Assembly: GCA_035606945.1 (NCBI GenBank)
Contig: DATNDR010000123.1
Coordinates: 1 to 64,000 of the forward strand
Origin: GCA-003244245 sp035606945
GTDB lineage: Bacteria; Actinomycetota; Actinomycetes; Mycobacteriales; Pseudonocardiaceae
DNA: 64,000 nucleotides
Direction: 5' to 3'
The notes under the pieces were generated by a model. The model was not told where the DNA came from and made no database searches. It worked only from the letters and a program-made list of their open reading frames with translations. The position numbers and the translations under genes were made by a program. Shown one piece after another: positions 10,601 to 18,131 of this stretch (positions are counted from its first letter, which is position 1; the number at the start of each line of letters is the position of its first letter).

Positions 10601-10994
10601 CATCCACCTGGTTGCTATTCAGCGCCGCGATATCCGCGAGCGACACCGGCAGGTGGGTCTGCAATCCCTCGGACAGCGCGCTGAGCAGGCGTTCCGCGGC
10701 GCCGTCGTGGTCCTCGGCTTGCAGCCACATGGTTGGACGCCCGCGCGACCAGCTTGCCACCGCTGTCGACTTGCCCCAGCCGGCTGCGCCGATCACCACG
10801 CTGATCCCGCCGCTCGCGGCACGGTCCAGCAGCTGGTCAATCGAGGGACGCTCAACCCGCTCGCCGCCCGCTCGACGCTGCTCACCCGACCGTCCGAGAC
10901 GTTCGAATAGCTCAGCCGGCTGTCTAGGCGGAGGAACGTAAGCGGCCACCACCACTTGAAGGTAGCCTCGATCACCGGATTCTTCACCCGGCAA
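7662..10994 (-). CDS. Large MalT-like ATPase regulator with C-terminal winged helix and BTAD domain
   Basis: About 1,110 residues. The N-terminal half is a MalT-type STAND NTPase: Walker A 'GAAGWGKST' (about residues 69-77), Walker B 'LVLVLDDLH' (about 149-157), and the MalT-like 'TGGWPAAVH'. A long helical TPR-like section follows. The C-terminus carries an OmpR-type winged helix ('LGSFRV...', about 870-960) and a bacterial transcriptional activation domain (about 970-1100). This reverses the usual SARP order, in which the DNA-binding part comes first. It faces the NRPS operon convergently and is a plausible pathway activator. The longest frame starts with TTG at 10994, seven bases after the CorA-like stop; a GTG near 10952 with GAGG upstream is an alternative. 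Confidence 0.88.
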   Translation of the reverse strand: MPGEESGDRGYLQVVVAAYVPPPRQPAELFERLGRSGEQRRAGGERVERPSIDQLLDRAASGGISVVIGAAGWGKSTAVASWSRGRPTMWLQAEDHDGAAERLLSALSEGLQTHLPVSLADIAALNSNQVDAAAAAICRWIEQFLRKDLVLVLDDLHVLQPDAARVVEILSQRVADRVHLVLISRRDLPFSLQRLRGRGLVTEIYAPDLAFDVTNVDALLRTAMGKQPPGVAGRVSECTGGWPAAVHCAVEMLRVVGPDQRLAATERLSHPGQRFHDYLAEEVIGAAPRWVAQLLRRLAILGEVRAGTELGYEVAATAIDATAGLAELSRQGLVQRRDPAGAWSLVRPLRDYFAHEAVPYADERAALHVTAAKECIGRGMPADALRHLLATGDHTACASILVEHGDAMVERGQIDAVLQATRLPPEYLDDPVIQRILGLAQHVRGHWPQALAHYQRAGDDRDELAPALAWRVGWLAFTRGEFTEVHAVIGRTRLDRRNTVDETRVLALAANAYWMSGDRENVRKAALQARAAARQCDHPHAWSAVHQVFALLAASDGDPRNADAHHADALRSAEVGDGLLQLSWIRTCQALVQFEAGAPQHALATAQLVLSLSERCEIPFVIGHALTVRGRARARLGALDAAAGDFATAIDLFQRLGSRFLAWPLCGLGDLHRTKGQVARARAAYEEALALAEPYHDVLAVNWALIGLARIDAADDRQRARDRVDRAVELGAELAEVPSLLARGWITLMAGDRAGARADADRAAAAARQRRDKPGLAEAITLSVLASRDPAVQATSLREAIDIWHETGCRLEEAATRVVAAHIGAAIPHLSAYDADQTLRDHGVDVDSRRVAGPLSVLARSAPAVSIQTLGSFRVARDGIAIPNTAWQSKKARDLLKILVARRRPVPRDQLMELLWPGVAPTVAGNRLSVLLSTVRDVLQPAPMGDAPLTAADGAVSLNPAEVRVDVEDFLAQANAAFDAYRARDPDATARLVAAVAAYTGDFLENDPYREWASAIAEEVRAAHIALLRALTARLRDAGATDDAVRYTLRVLEQDRYDEEAYRTLIGVLFQAGRRGEAQRHYQNYVRRMAEIDVRPSPFSEMTSHEVITR

Positions 10995-11001
10995 GGGGTC
11001 A

Positions 11002-11973
11002 CTAGACCCAGTTGCGGCGGCGGAACAACACGTACAGTGCGACCGACAGCACCACGATCACGGTGGTGGAGGCGTAGAAACCGGACGCATGGCCGAAACC
11101 GGGATATGGCACGTTCTGCCCGTAGAAGCCGGTGATGGCGGTCGGCACCGCGATGATGGCCGCCCAGCTCGTGACCTTCTTGGTGATGACGTTGAGCCGG
11201 TTACCCTGGATCGTGAGATTTGTCTCCAGGATGGTGGTCACCAGGTCGCGCAGGCTCTCGGTCCATTCGGTGGCGCGCAGCACGTGGTCGTAGACGTCCT
11301 GGTAATAGGGCGCCATCGCATCATCGACGATGCGCAGGTCGCGACGCATCACCGAGTTCACCACCTCCCGCATCGGCAGAACCACCCGGCGTAGCTGCAC
11401 CAGGCTCTTTCGCAACTCGAACGAGCGGCGCTGCACGGCCACGTCAGGGCGGCTGTCGTCGAAGAGCAGGTCCTCCAGCGTCTCGATCTCGTCGTCGAGC
11501 GTCTGCACAGCGCTGAAGTGGCCGTCGACGACGAAGTCGAGCAGTCCGTGCAGCAGGAACGAAACCCCGTGCTTGGCCAGGTCGGGTGAGGAATCCCAGC
11601 GCGCCACCACTCCCTCGATGTCGAATTGGTCTGATTTGCGCACGGTCACCACGGCGCTGTGGGTGACGAACACGGCTACTTCGAAGGTGTCCAGTTCCCC
11701 GGTGACCGTGTCCAGCGTCACCGCGTATGCGGTGACGAACAGGTGGCTGTCGTACCGGTCGAGCTTGGGCCGTTGCCGCTCCTGGCCGGCGTCTTCCACG
11801 GCGAGTTGGTGTAAGCCCAGTTCCTCGCTGATGGTGGCCAGGTCGTCGGCATCGGGCGCGCACATGTCCAGCCACACGGTGACGCCCGGCTGCCTGATGT
11901 GCTCGGAGATGTCCTGCACCGGGAAGTTCTCGGCCTCGAGAACACCGCTGCGGTACAGCCGCGTACGTGTCAT
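11002..11973 (-). CDS. CorA-like divalent cation (Mg2+/Co2+) channel
   Basis: A 323-residue CorA family protein: a soluble N-terminal funnel and long helix, then two C-terminal membrane segments and a basic end ('RRRNW'). CorA proteins form pentameric Mg2+ or Co2+ channels. The signature loop reads 'YGQN' where classical CorA has 'YGMN'; several related families vary here, so selectivity cannot be stated. The start is ATG at 11973. It sits seven bases upstream of the longest frame of the large regulator on the same strand, so the two may be co-transcribed, though their functions look unrelated. Confidence 0.9.
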   Translation of the reverse strand: MTRTRLYRSGVLEAENFPVQDISEHIRQPGVTVWLDMCAPDADDLATISEELGLHQLAVEDAGQERQRPKLDRYDSHLFVTAYAVTLDTVTGELDTFEVAVFVTHSAVVTVRKSDQFDIEGVVARWDSSPDLAKHGVSFLLHGLLDFVVDGHFSAVQTLDDEIETLEDLLFDDSRPDVAVQRRSFELRKSLVQLRRVVLPMREVVNSVMRRDLRIVDDAMAPYYQDVYDHVLRATEWTESLRDLVTTILETNLTIQGNRLNVITKKVTSWAAIIAVPTAITGFYGQNVPYPGFGHASGFYASTTVIVVLSVALYVLFRRRNWV

Positions 11974-12080
11974 ACCGGCAGGCTAGAAGCCGACTCGAGG
12001 TCGTGCGCGTCGCAATGAGATCCTCTCCAGGCGCCACCCCGAAGAGTCGCAGCGCTGGCGGCACCTGGGAGAGGAGACCT

Positions 12081-13013
12081 GTGAGTGAGCTGAGCTATCT
12101 CGAGGCGATCGTGGTGGGCGCCTTCCAGGGTGTCACCGAGCTGTTCCCCGTCTCCAGCCTGGGGCACTCCATCCTGGTTCCGGCGCTGGTGGGCGGGAGC
12201 TGGGCACGCGACCTGAGCGTGTCGGCACCGGAATCGCCCTACCTGGCGTTCATCGTCGGCCTGCACGTGGCCACCGCCGCGGCGCTACTGGTCTTCTTCT
12301 GGCGGGACTGGGTGCGCATCGTCACCGGTTTTCTCAGCTCGTTACGTCACCGGCGCATCCACAGCCCCGGCGAGCGGCTGGCCTGGCTGCTGATCGTCGG
12401 GACCATCCCGGTCGGGATCAGTGGCCTGCTGCTGGAACATCTGTTCCGGACCACGTTGGGCCGGCCCATCCCGGCGGCGGCGTTCCTGATGGCCAACGGG
12501 GTGGTGCTCTACGTCGGTGAACAGCTGCGCCGGCGAGCCGACGCCGCCACGCTGGCCCCGGTTGCCGCCAGGAACGCCGTTGACGCACCGGGGTCGGCTC
12601 GCGATGCCGGGGCCGCGGCGGATGCTCGGCTGTCCCGGATGTCGCTGGGCCGCGGCACGCTCATCGGTGCTGCCCAGATCCTGGCTCTGCTGCCGGGGAT
12701 CAGCCGCTCCGGTGTCACGATGGTCGCCGGCCTGCTGCGCGGGCTGTCCCACGAGGACGCCGCGCGCTTCTCGTTCCTGCTGGCCACCCCGGTCATCCTG
12801 GCCGCTGGTGCGCTGAAGATCCCGGACCTGATCGGCCCGCTCGGCGCCGGTATCCGTGGCCCGATCATCGCGGGCAGCATCGCCTCGTTCATCAGCGCAT
12901 ACCTGGCGGTCCGGTTCCTGACCCGCTACTTCGAGACCCGCACGCTGACCCCGTTCGCCATCTACTGCCTGGTATTCGGAACCGCCGCCCTCATCTGGCT
13001 CCTCGCCCACTGA
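12081..13013 (+). CDS. uppP: Undecaprenyl-diphosphate phosphatase UppP/BacA
   Basis: A 310-residue polytopic membrane protein. It dephosphorylates undecaprenyl pyrophosphate to recycle the lipid carrier for peptidoglycan and other wall polymers. Both conserved regions are present: the N-terminal 'EAIVVGAFQGVTELFPVSS' with its Glu-rich active site, and 'LLPGISRSG' about two thirds along. The start is GTG at 12081 with GAGAGGAG ahead; the open frame continues upstream without a binding site. It converges with gatD/murT, which amidate the lipid II carried on the same lipid. A large hairpin separates them. Confidence 0.95.
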   Translation: MSELSYLEAIVVGAFQGVTELFPVSSLGHSILVPALVGGSWARDLSVSAPESPYLAFIVGLHVATAAALLVFFWRDWVRIVTGFLSSLRHRRIHSPGERLAWLLIVGTIPVGISGLLLEHLFRTTLGRPIPAAAFLMANGVVLYVGEQLRRRADAATLAPVAARNAVDAPGSARDAGAAADARLSRMSLGRGTLIGAAQILALLPGISRSGVTMVAGLLRGLSHEDAARFSFLLATPVILAAGALKIPDLIGPLGAGIRGPIIAGSIASFISAYLAVRFLTRYFETRTLTPFAIYCLVFGTAALIWLLAH

Positions 13014-13027
13014 CCCCCTCACCGACC

Positions 13028-13090
13028 CGCAGTCTGGATGCAGACTGCTGTTTTCGGGGCCTAGAAACAGCAGTCTGCATCCAGACTGCG
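13028..13090. terminator. Bidirectional hairpin terminator, 26-bp perfect arms, between uppP and gatD
   Basis: A perfect 26-bp inverted repeat (13028-13053 and 13065-13090) with an 11-base loop lies between two convergent genes. Each arm contains a smaller palindrome (CAGTCT...AGACTG), so the element can fold in more than one way. Position and symmetry fit a terminator serving both strands. There is a short T run on one side and no long U tract. Confidence 0.8.
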
Positions 13091-13105
13091 ATTTCTAGGG
13101 GGGCT

Positions 13106-13822
13106 TTAGAGGTAGGTGTGGCGGAGGGCGGATTGGTCGGGGAGATCGAGCGGGGGCAGGGGATGGCCGGTGATTCGTTCCAGGATGTGGTCGGCCAGGG
13201 CGGGGTTGCGGGCCAGCACAGGGCCGTGCAGGTAGGTGCCGATGACGCGCTCGGTGAGCACGCCTTCGGTGCGATGGCGGGTCGCCGCCTCGGTGGTGCC
13301 GTTGCCGTTGCCGGTGACCACCCTTCCCAGCGCGGTCGTGCCCGGCCCCAGCGTGGTGATGCCGCGGTGATTCTCAAACCCGGTCAAGGGACCGACGCCG
13401 GGGATCGCGCAGGTGGAGATCACCTCGCCGACCGAGCGCCGGCGGCCGGGCGCGGTGGTGATGTCCAGCAACCCCAGCCCGGCGTAGTGCTTACCGCGGG
13501 TATCGGTCATGGACTGGCCCAGGATCTGCAGCCCGGCGCATACGGCCAGCGTCACCGCGCTGGTCTCCATGGCTCGGCGCAGCTCGGAATGGCGTCGCAG
13601 CCAGTCGGCGGCGAAGAGCTGCGCGGTGTCCTCGCCTCCTCCGAGCAGGTATACCTCGCAACCGGTCGGCGGGGCGTCCCGGGCGGTGATTGTCTGGATC
13701 TCGGCGGGGATGCCACGCCAGCGCAACCGTTGCGCCAAGATCGTGGCGTTGCCGGCATCGGAGTAGGTACCCAGAACGTCGGGCAGCAGCAGGCCGATCG
13801 TGACTGAGGATGGCGCGCTCAC
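13106..13822 (-). CDS. gatD: Lipid II isoglutaminyl synthase, glutaminase subunit GatD
   Basis: A 238-residue class I glutamine amidotransferase of the CobB/CobQ type. The nucleophile is Cys95 in 'LAVCAGLQILG', and the conserved His is in 'TYLHGP'. GatD releases ammonia from glutamine for MurT, which amidates D-glutamate of lipid II to D-isoglutamine in the cytoplasm. The GTG start at 13822 overlaps the TGA of murT (GTGA), so the two subunits are translationally coupled. Confidence 0.95.
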   Translation of the reverse strand: MSAPSSVTIGLLLPDVLGTYSDAGNATILAQRLRWRGIPAEIQTITARDAPPTGCEVYLLGGGEDTAQLFAADWLRRHSELRRAMETSAVTLAVCAGLQILGQSMTDTRGKHYAGLGLLDITTAPGRRRSVGEVISTCAIPGVGPLTGFENHRGITTLGPGTTALGRVVTGNGNGTTEAATRHRTEGVLTERVIGTYLHGPVLARNPALADHILERITGHPLPPLDLPDQSALRHTYL

Positions 13823-15165
13823 CTGGTGGCTGTCCGTTCCCGGCTCAGCCGGCGGCGGAACTGATGGAAGGCGGTGTAGTTGGCCACCACGTCGATCTCA
13901 CCGGGGGGCAGGGCCGCCAACGCGGCCAGCGGGTCTGGCACCGTCTGGTGGTTCAGGCCGGCGTAGCTCAGTCGCACGCCGAGGTCTGCGGCGCGTTCGC
14001 CGCTGGCCACCACGTGACGGCAGGTGAACTGCTCGAAGGCGACGTCCCACAACCACGAGGTGTCCCGGCCGTCGGCCTCCCGGGCGTTGATGATGACCAG
14101 TAGCGGCCGCGGCTGGCTCAACATGGACGCCATCCCGGCCCAGCCGGCCGGGTTCTTGGCCAGCAGCAGCCGCAGATCCTGCGATCCGCGGCGCACCACC
14201 GCGTATCGGCCGGCCACCACGTCGACCTCGCGTAGTGCCGACGCGGCCCGATCGGCCGGCACGCCCAGGGCGCGGGCAGCGGCCAGCGCCATGGTGGCGT
14301 TGCTGAGGTTGACCTGGCCGGGCAATCGGATGTCCAGCGGTAGGACTGCGTCGGCGGTGCAGGCCTTGCCGGCGTCGATCCACCAGTCCGGGGTTGGGCG
14401 GGCCAGGCCGCACTCGCATTCCCACCCGGTGTCGGTGAAGGTGAGGGTACGGCCGCAACGGGGACACGTGGTTGCATCACCCAGCCAGCTGGCGCCGGCA
14501 GCCACCCAGACACTGTGGCCAGCTTGCGTCGCTGCCGACACGACCATCGGATCGTCGGCGTTGGCCACCACAACCGTGCGGGGATGCTGGGCCAGCGCGC
14601 GCCCCAGTGCCGAGGCGATTGCGCCGACCTCAGTCGCGCGGTCCAGCTGATCGCGGGTGAGGTTGAGCAGGACCACCACCGCGGGGTCGACGGCCTGGGC
14701 GACCGCGGTCAGGTGCAACTCGTCGACCTCGAGCACGGCGTAATCGGCGTCTTGAGCCTCGGCCAGTGCCGCCACCGCGCCGTCGGCCATGTTCGAGCCA
14801 CCGGCGTTGTGGGCCACGGATCCCGCGGTGCGCACCGCCGCCGCCACCAGGTGGCTGGTCGTGGTCTTGCCGTTGGTGCCTGACACCAAAACGACCCGGC
14901 GTCCGGTTGCCAGCCGTCGCAGTGCTTGCCGGTCCAGTGCCAGCGTCACCCGCCCACCGATGATCGACCCGGCGCCAAGACCCAGCCGCCGCGACAAGCT
15001 CGCGGTGGCCAATCCGGCCCGCACGGCAGCGCCTGTCCACCACCCCAACCGACGCCGCCCGGGGGGCGACAGCGCCGCCGGGCTCGCCCCGGGTGTCCGC
15101 ACCACCATCGCTCCCAGCCTACTCACCGTTCTGCCCGGCCATGGTGGCGACGCGCGGTGCGTCAC
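13819..15165 (-). CDS. murT: Lipid II isoglutaminyl synthase, Mur ligase-like subunit MurT
   Basis: A 448-residue Mur ligase homologue. It has the ATP-binding loop 'VSGTNGKTTT' (Lys about 100), a Cys4 zinc ribbon in the middle domain ('CPRCGRTL...' and 'CECG'), and the C-terminal domain typical of MurT. With GatD it converts the glutamate of the stem peptide to isoglutamine, which is needed for efficient cross-linking. The longest start is ATG at 15165; an internal Met at residue 20 is possible. It forms an overlapping two-gene operon with gatD. Confidence 0.95.
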   Translation of the reverse strand: MTHRASPPWPGRTVSRLGAMVVRTPGASPAALSPPGRRRLGWWTGAAVRAGLATASLSRRLGLGAGSIIGGRVTLALDRQALRRLATGRRVVLVSGTNGKTTTSHLVAAAVRTAGSVAHNAGGSNMADGAVAALAEAQDADYAVLEVDELHLTAVAQAVDPAVVVLLNLTRDQLDRATEVGAIASALGRALAQHPRTVVVANADDPMVVSAATQAGHSVWVAAGASWLGDATTCPRCGRTLTFTDTGWECECGLARPTPDWWIDAGKACTADAVLPLDIRLPGQVNLSNATMALAAARALGVPADRAASALREVDVVAGRYAVVRRGSQDLRLLLAKNPAGWAGMASMLSQPRPLLVIINAREADGRDTSWLWDVAFEQFTCRHVVASGERAADLGVRLSYAGLNHQTVPDPLAALAALPPGEIDVVANYTAFHQFRRRLSRERTATR

Positions 15166-15220
15166 GGTGGCCTGGTTGTCCCCTAAATCGTCCTGCGCAG
15201 GCGGCTGACGGCAGTATTCC

Positions 15221-16138
15221 CTACCCGGATCGACCAGGTTGTAGGTCCTCCGGTTGGAGGTGCCGATCCAGTGACTCGTGCGCTGGTGCCCCGGCGCCCG
15301 GGCCTCGTTGTTCGCCGGTGGCCAGCAACCACACGCCGGCCAGCGTGATGGCCAGTCCAGCTGCCTGAGCTACCGCCAGCACACCGGTGGCGAAGGATTC
15401 GCCGAAGACGATCCCGCCGAGACTCACGCCGATCACGGGGTCGACCACCATCATCGCCGCCAGCGGGCCGCCCAGTGGACCGCACTGGAAGGCGGCCTGG
15501 CTCAACAGGGCACCCACCAGGCCGGCGCTCAACGCCGTCCACAGCTCCCAACTGGTAGCCAGCGCGGGGAGCCCACCAGCATCGAGAATCTCTCCCCACG
15601 TTTTGACCAGCGCGGCGGATAGCGCGAATACCGAACCCGCGGCGGCACCCAAGCCCAGTGACCGCGCCCGGTCCTGCCTGCTGAGCGCGACTATCAGAGC
15701 GGCGCACGCCACGAGCGTGACCAGTATCAGCCCGGGTAGCCATTCGGTGATGCTCTGCGGATCCCGGGATTCCACCGTGGGTTGGACCACCAGGAAAGCC
15801 GCCAGGCCACCCACGGTCAGAGCGGCCGCCAGCAGTGCCCGTTTTCGCACCGGGAGCCCGAGTAGCGCCTGCATCGGCAGCGCGACCACCAACCCGACGG
15901 TCAGCAGCGGCTGCACCACTGACAGCGCACCGAGGTTGACCGCCACCATGTGCAACGCCACCGCGGTCACCTCCGCCGCGATTCCCAGCAACCACAACCG
16001 TTGGCGCGCAACCGCGACCAGCAGCCCAGGGTTGAGCGGGAACCGTCGGCGTACTCGATTCGCCCCCTGATGCTGCAGCACCGAGGCGGTCCCGAAGCAC
16101 ACCGCGGCCATTAGCGACAACACGATGGCGACGGTCAC
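15221..16138 (-). CDS. DMT-family membrane transporter (EamA/NIPA-like)
   Basis: A 305-residue protein, almost entirely hydrophobic up to about residue 270, with around nine or ten membrane segments in two similar halves and a polar C-terminal tail. It resembles the drug/metabolite transporter superfamily, including magnesium-type NIPA relatives in actinobacteria. The substrate is unknown. The start is GTG at 16138. A perfect 7-bp inverted repeat (CCTACAG C CTGTAGG) lies 12 bases upstream and may be an operator. Confidence 0.8.
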   Translation of the reverse strand: MTVAIVLSLMAAVCFGTASVLQHQGANRVRRRFPLNPGLLVAVARQRLWLLGIAAEVTAVALHMVAVNLGALSVVQPLLTVGLVVALPMQALLGLPVRKRALLAAALTVGGLAAFLVVQPTVESRDPQSITEWLPGLILVTLVACAALIVALSRQDRARSLGLGAAAGSVFALSAALVKTWGEILDAGGLPALATSWELWTALSAGLVGALLSQAAFQCGPLGGPLAAMMVVDPVIGVSLGGIVFGESFATGVLAVAQAAGLAITLAGVWLLATGEQRGPGAGAPAHESLDRHLQPEDLQPGRSG

Positions 16139-16149
16139 AGCGCGCCCAG

Positions 16150-16164
16150 CCTACAGCCTGTAGG
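16150..16164. promoter_or_regulatory. TACA-N3-TGTA palindrome upstream of the DMT transporter
   Basis: A perfect inverted repeat, CCTACAG C CTGTAGG, 12 bases before the start of the transporter gene. The TACA-N3-TGTA core has the form known for BlaI/MecI-type repressor sites. A BlaI homologue is encoded at 20256-20708 and a second such core lies at 19297-19307. Binding is inference. Confidence 0.4.
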
Positions 16165-16216
16165 TATGTCCTTCCCGGCGGCTAGCCCGCCCGAGTTGCG
16201 TATGGGTAACCGTGCG

Positions 16217-16525
16217 TCAGTGATGCCGGTCGTCTCGGCTGATAGCGAGCCGGGACTGGTGCTCACTGATGATCTGCTCAAGCTGGGCGGCATCTTCAGA
16301 CAAGCGCGACGCATCCCGGATCAACATCAGATCCGCGAGGCCAGCTGCGACGTCCGTCAAGACTTGCTTGCACCGGCGTGACGCTCGTAGGCCGATCGCG
16401 ACCTCGGCGACCGTGCTGATCGGCACAACGCCAGCGCGGTCACACCAATCCTCCAGCTCCCGCACCTGCCGGTCGAGGTTCTCGTGACGGTTGGACCGGG
16501 CGTAGAGGATCGCGGTGCGCGGCAT
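16217..16525 (-). CDS. Short serine-recombinase-like protein (resolvase catalytic fold only)
   Basis: About 102 residues from ATG 16525; the open frame extends to 16612 but the homology begins here. 'AILYARSN...LDRQVRELEDWC' with later 'GLADLMLIRDASRLSEDAAQ' follows the N-terminal catalytic domain of resolvases and invertases, with a Ser at the nucleophile position (residue 11) and the Arg-Leu-Ser segment. The C-terminal DNA-binding domain is absent, so site-specific recombination in the normal way is unlikely. It may be a domesticated or regulatory stand-alone domain, or a remnant of a mobile element. No recombination sites are visible nearby. Confidence 0.65.
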   Translation of the reverse strand: MPRTAILYARSNRHENLDRQVRELEDWCDRAGVVPISTVAEVAIGLRASRRCKQVLTDVAAGLADLMLIRDASRLSEDAAQLEQIISEHQSRLAISRDDRHH

Positions 16526-16754
16526 GCGGTCAGTGTGAGACAGCGACGTGGCTATGTCGAGGGTCCCAGAATTTGCCCTGAGCCATCGCACGTGGGCATC
16601 CTTGCCCCACATCCGTTCCCGACCCCTCTGCTGAGCGACCGCAGCCAGTATTCACCCACCGCGACGAGAGTGGCTGGCCCGCAGTGCGCCCACACCCGGC
16701 TGAGTAGCGAGTCCACGGGCTGCATGGTCACGGCTCGGCGACTGTAGGGCTGCG

Positions 16755-17378
16755 GTGGGGCACGATCGTGAGGTGGACATCCATGCGTCGAGGTGCGCGG
16801 TTCTTGCGTTGCACTGGCAGGTCAATGTGATCAAGCCGGAGGGATTCTTCGGTCCGATGCTCAGCGAACCAGTGGCGCGTAGTGGCGTCGTGCATCGTGC
16901 GGTGCAGTTTCACCGGTCCGCCCGCACGGCCGGAGTGCCGGTGGTGTTCACCCGGTTCACCGTGCCGGCCGGTGAGGGCGGTCTGGTCCGCAACACGGCG
17001 TTCATGAGAGCAGTCGGCGATGCGCAGCAGGCGTTCCGGCCTGAGGCCGTGGGCACGCAATTGATCGAGGAGATGGGCGAGCCGGTCGAGCACGATCACG
17101 TCGTCGACAACCAGAAGCTGTCCGGGCTCGCCGGTAATGACCTGCCCGGCTGGCTGGCGCAGCGTGGCATCGACACCGTGTTCGTCACCGGTGTCGCCAC
17201 GAACTTGGTGGTCGAGCAGACCGCCCGGCACGGCACCGATCTCGGCCTGACGGTGCACCCGGTCAGCGATTGCGTCGCCGCGGCCAGCGAGGCCGTGCAT
17301 TGCGCATCGCTGGCCAATCTGGACCTGACCACGGCGGGTTGTCTGACGGCGGCACAGGTGCTCGATCTGCTCCGATAA
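16755..17378 (+). CDS. Isochorismatase-like cysteine hydrolase with altered catalytic triad
   Basis: A 207-residue isochorismatase-fold protein. The family triad is Asp-Lys-Cys. Here the usual 'D-x-Q' near the N-terminus reads 'ALHWQ' (Asp replaced by His), the Lys is present in 'NQKLSG', and the segment that should hold the nucleophile reads 'GVATNLVVEQTA', with Val or Leu where Cys is expected. The fold is well preserved, so the protein may have lost hydrolase activity and serve another role. The start is uncertain: GTG at 16755, or GTG at 16773. Confidence 0.8.
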   Translation: MGHDREVDIHASRCAVLALHWQVNVIKPEGFFGPMLSEPVARSGVVHRAVQFHRSARTAGVPVVFTRFTVPAGEGGLVRNTAFMRAVGDAQQAFRPEAVGTQLIEEMGEPVEHDHVVDNQKLSGLAGNDLPGWLAQRGIDTVFVTGVATNLVVEQTARHGTDLGLTVHPVSDCVAAASEAVHCASLANLDLTTAGCLTAAQVLDLLR

Positions 17379-17396
17379 CCAGGTAGGGTCCGCTTG

Positions 17397-18131
17397 ATGA
17401 TCAGGTCGGTGGCCGCGGTGACAGCGGCGGCGGTCGCGGGGTGGACCGCTCCGGCGCTGCTGCGCGGCAGGGCGCTGCGTGCCACCTTCTGTCCCGGACT
17501 GGCCGGCCTGGGCAGGCCGGGCCACATAGCGCTGACGTTCGACGACGGACCCGATCCGGACGGCACTCCGGCGGTGCTCGATGCGCTGGATCGGTTGGGC
17601 TGGACCGCGACGTTCTTCATGCTGGGTGCGCAGGTCGTCCGGTACCCGCAGGTCGCTGCTGCGGTGGTGGCGGCCGGGCATGAGGCCGCGGTGCACGGCT
17701 TCAGCCACCGCAACCACCTGGTCCGCGGGCCGGTCGAGGTGTGTCGCGACGTGGCGCGCGCCGCATCGTTGGTGGCCGCCGTGACCGGGACGCGGCCGAC
17801 CTGGTTCCGGCCGCCCTACGGCGTGCTCACGTCGGCTTCGCTGGTGGCTGCCCGCCGCGCGGAATTGCGACCGGTGCTGTGGACCGCCTGGGGACGCGAC
17901 TGGGAGGACCGCAGCCCGGCCCGGGTGGCCGCGACGGTCGGACGTCAGCTGCGCTCCGGCGGCACGGTGCTGCTGCACGACTCGGACTGCACCACCCCGG
18001 TGGCCGGCAGCTGGCGCGCCACGGTGGCCGCGCTACCCCGGTTGGCCGAGCGGGCCGATCAGCTGGGTTGCGCGATCGGCCCGCTGCGCGATCATCTCGA
18101 CCGCTCGGGTCTGGAAAGCTCAGGCCGGTAG
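17397..18131 (+). CDS. Polysaccharide deacetylase (NodB homology, carbohydrate esterase 4)
   Basis: About 244 residues. An N-terminal hydrophobic stretch suggests a membrane anchor or signal peptide. The NodB motifs follow: 'LTFDDGPD' (catalytic base and metal Asp), 'HGFSHRNH' (metal His pair), 'RPPYG' and, near the end, 'LLHD'. Such enzymes remove N-acetyl groups from wall sugars. ATG 17397 is preferred to the TTG three bases earlier. The 3' end overlaps the convergent glycosyltransferase gene by 12 bases. Confidence 0.92.
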   Translation: MIRSVAAVTAAAVAGWTAPALLRGRALRATFCPGLAGLGRPGHIALTFDDGPDPDGTPAVLDALDRLGWTATFFMLGAQVVRYPQVAAAVVAAGHEAAVHGFSHRNHLVRGPVEVCRDVARAASLVAAVTGTRPTWFRPPYGVLTSASLVAARRAELRPVLWTAWGRDWEDRSPARVAATVGRQLRSGGTVLLHDSDCTTPVAGSWRATVAALPRLAERADQLGCAIGPLRDHLDRSGLESSGR

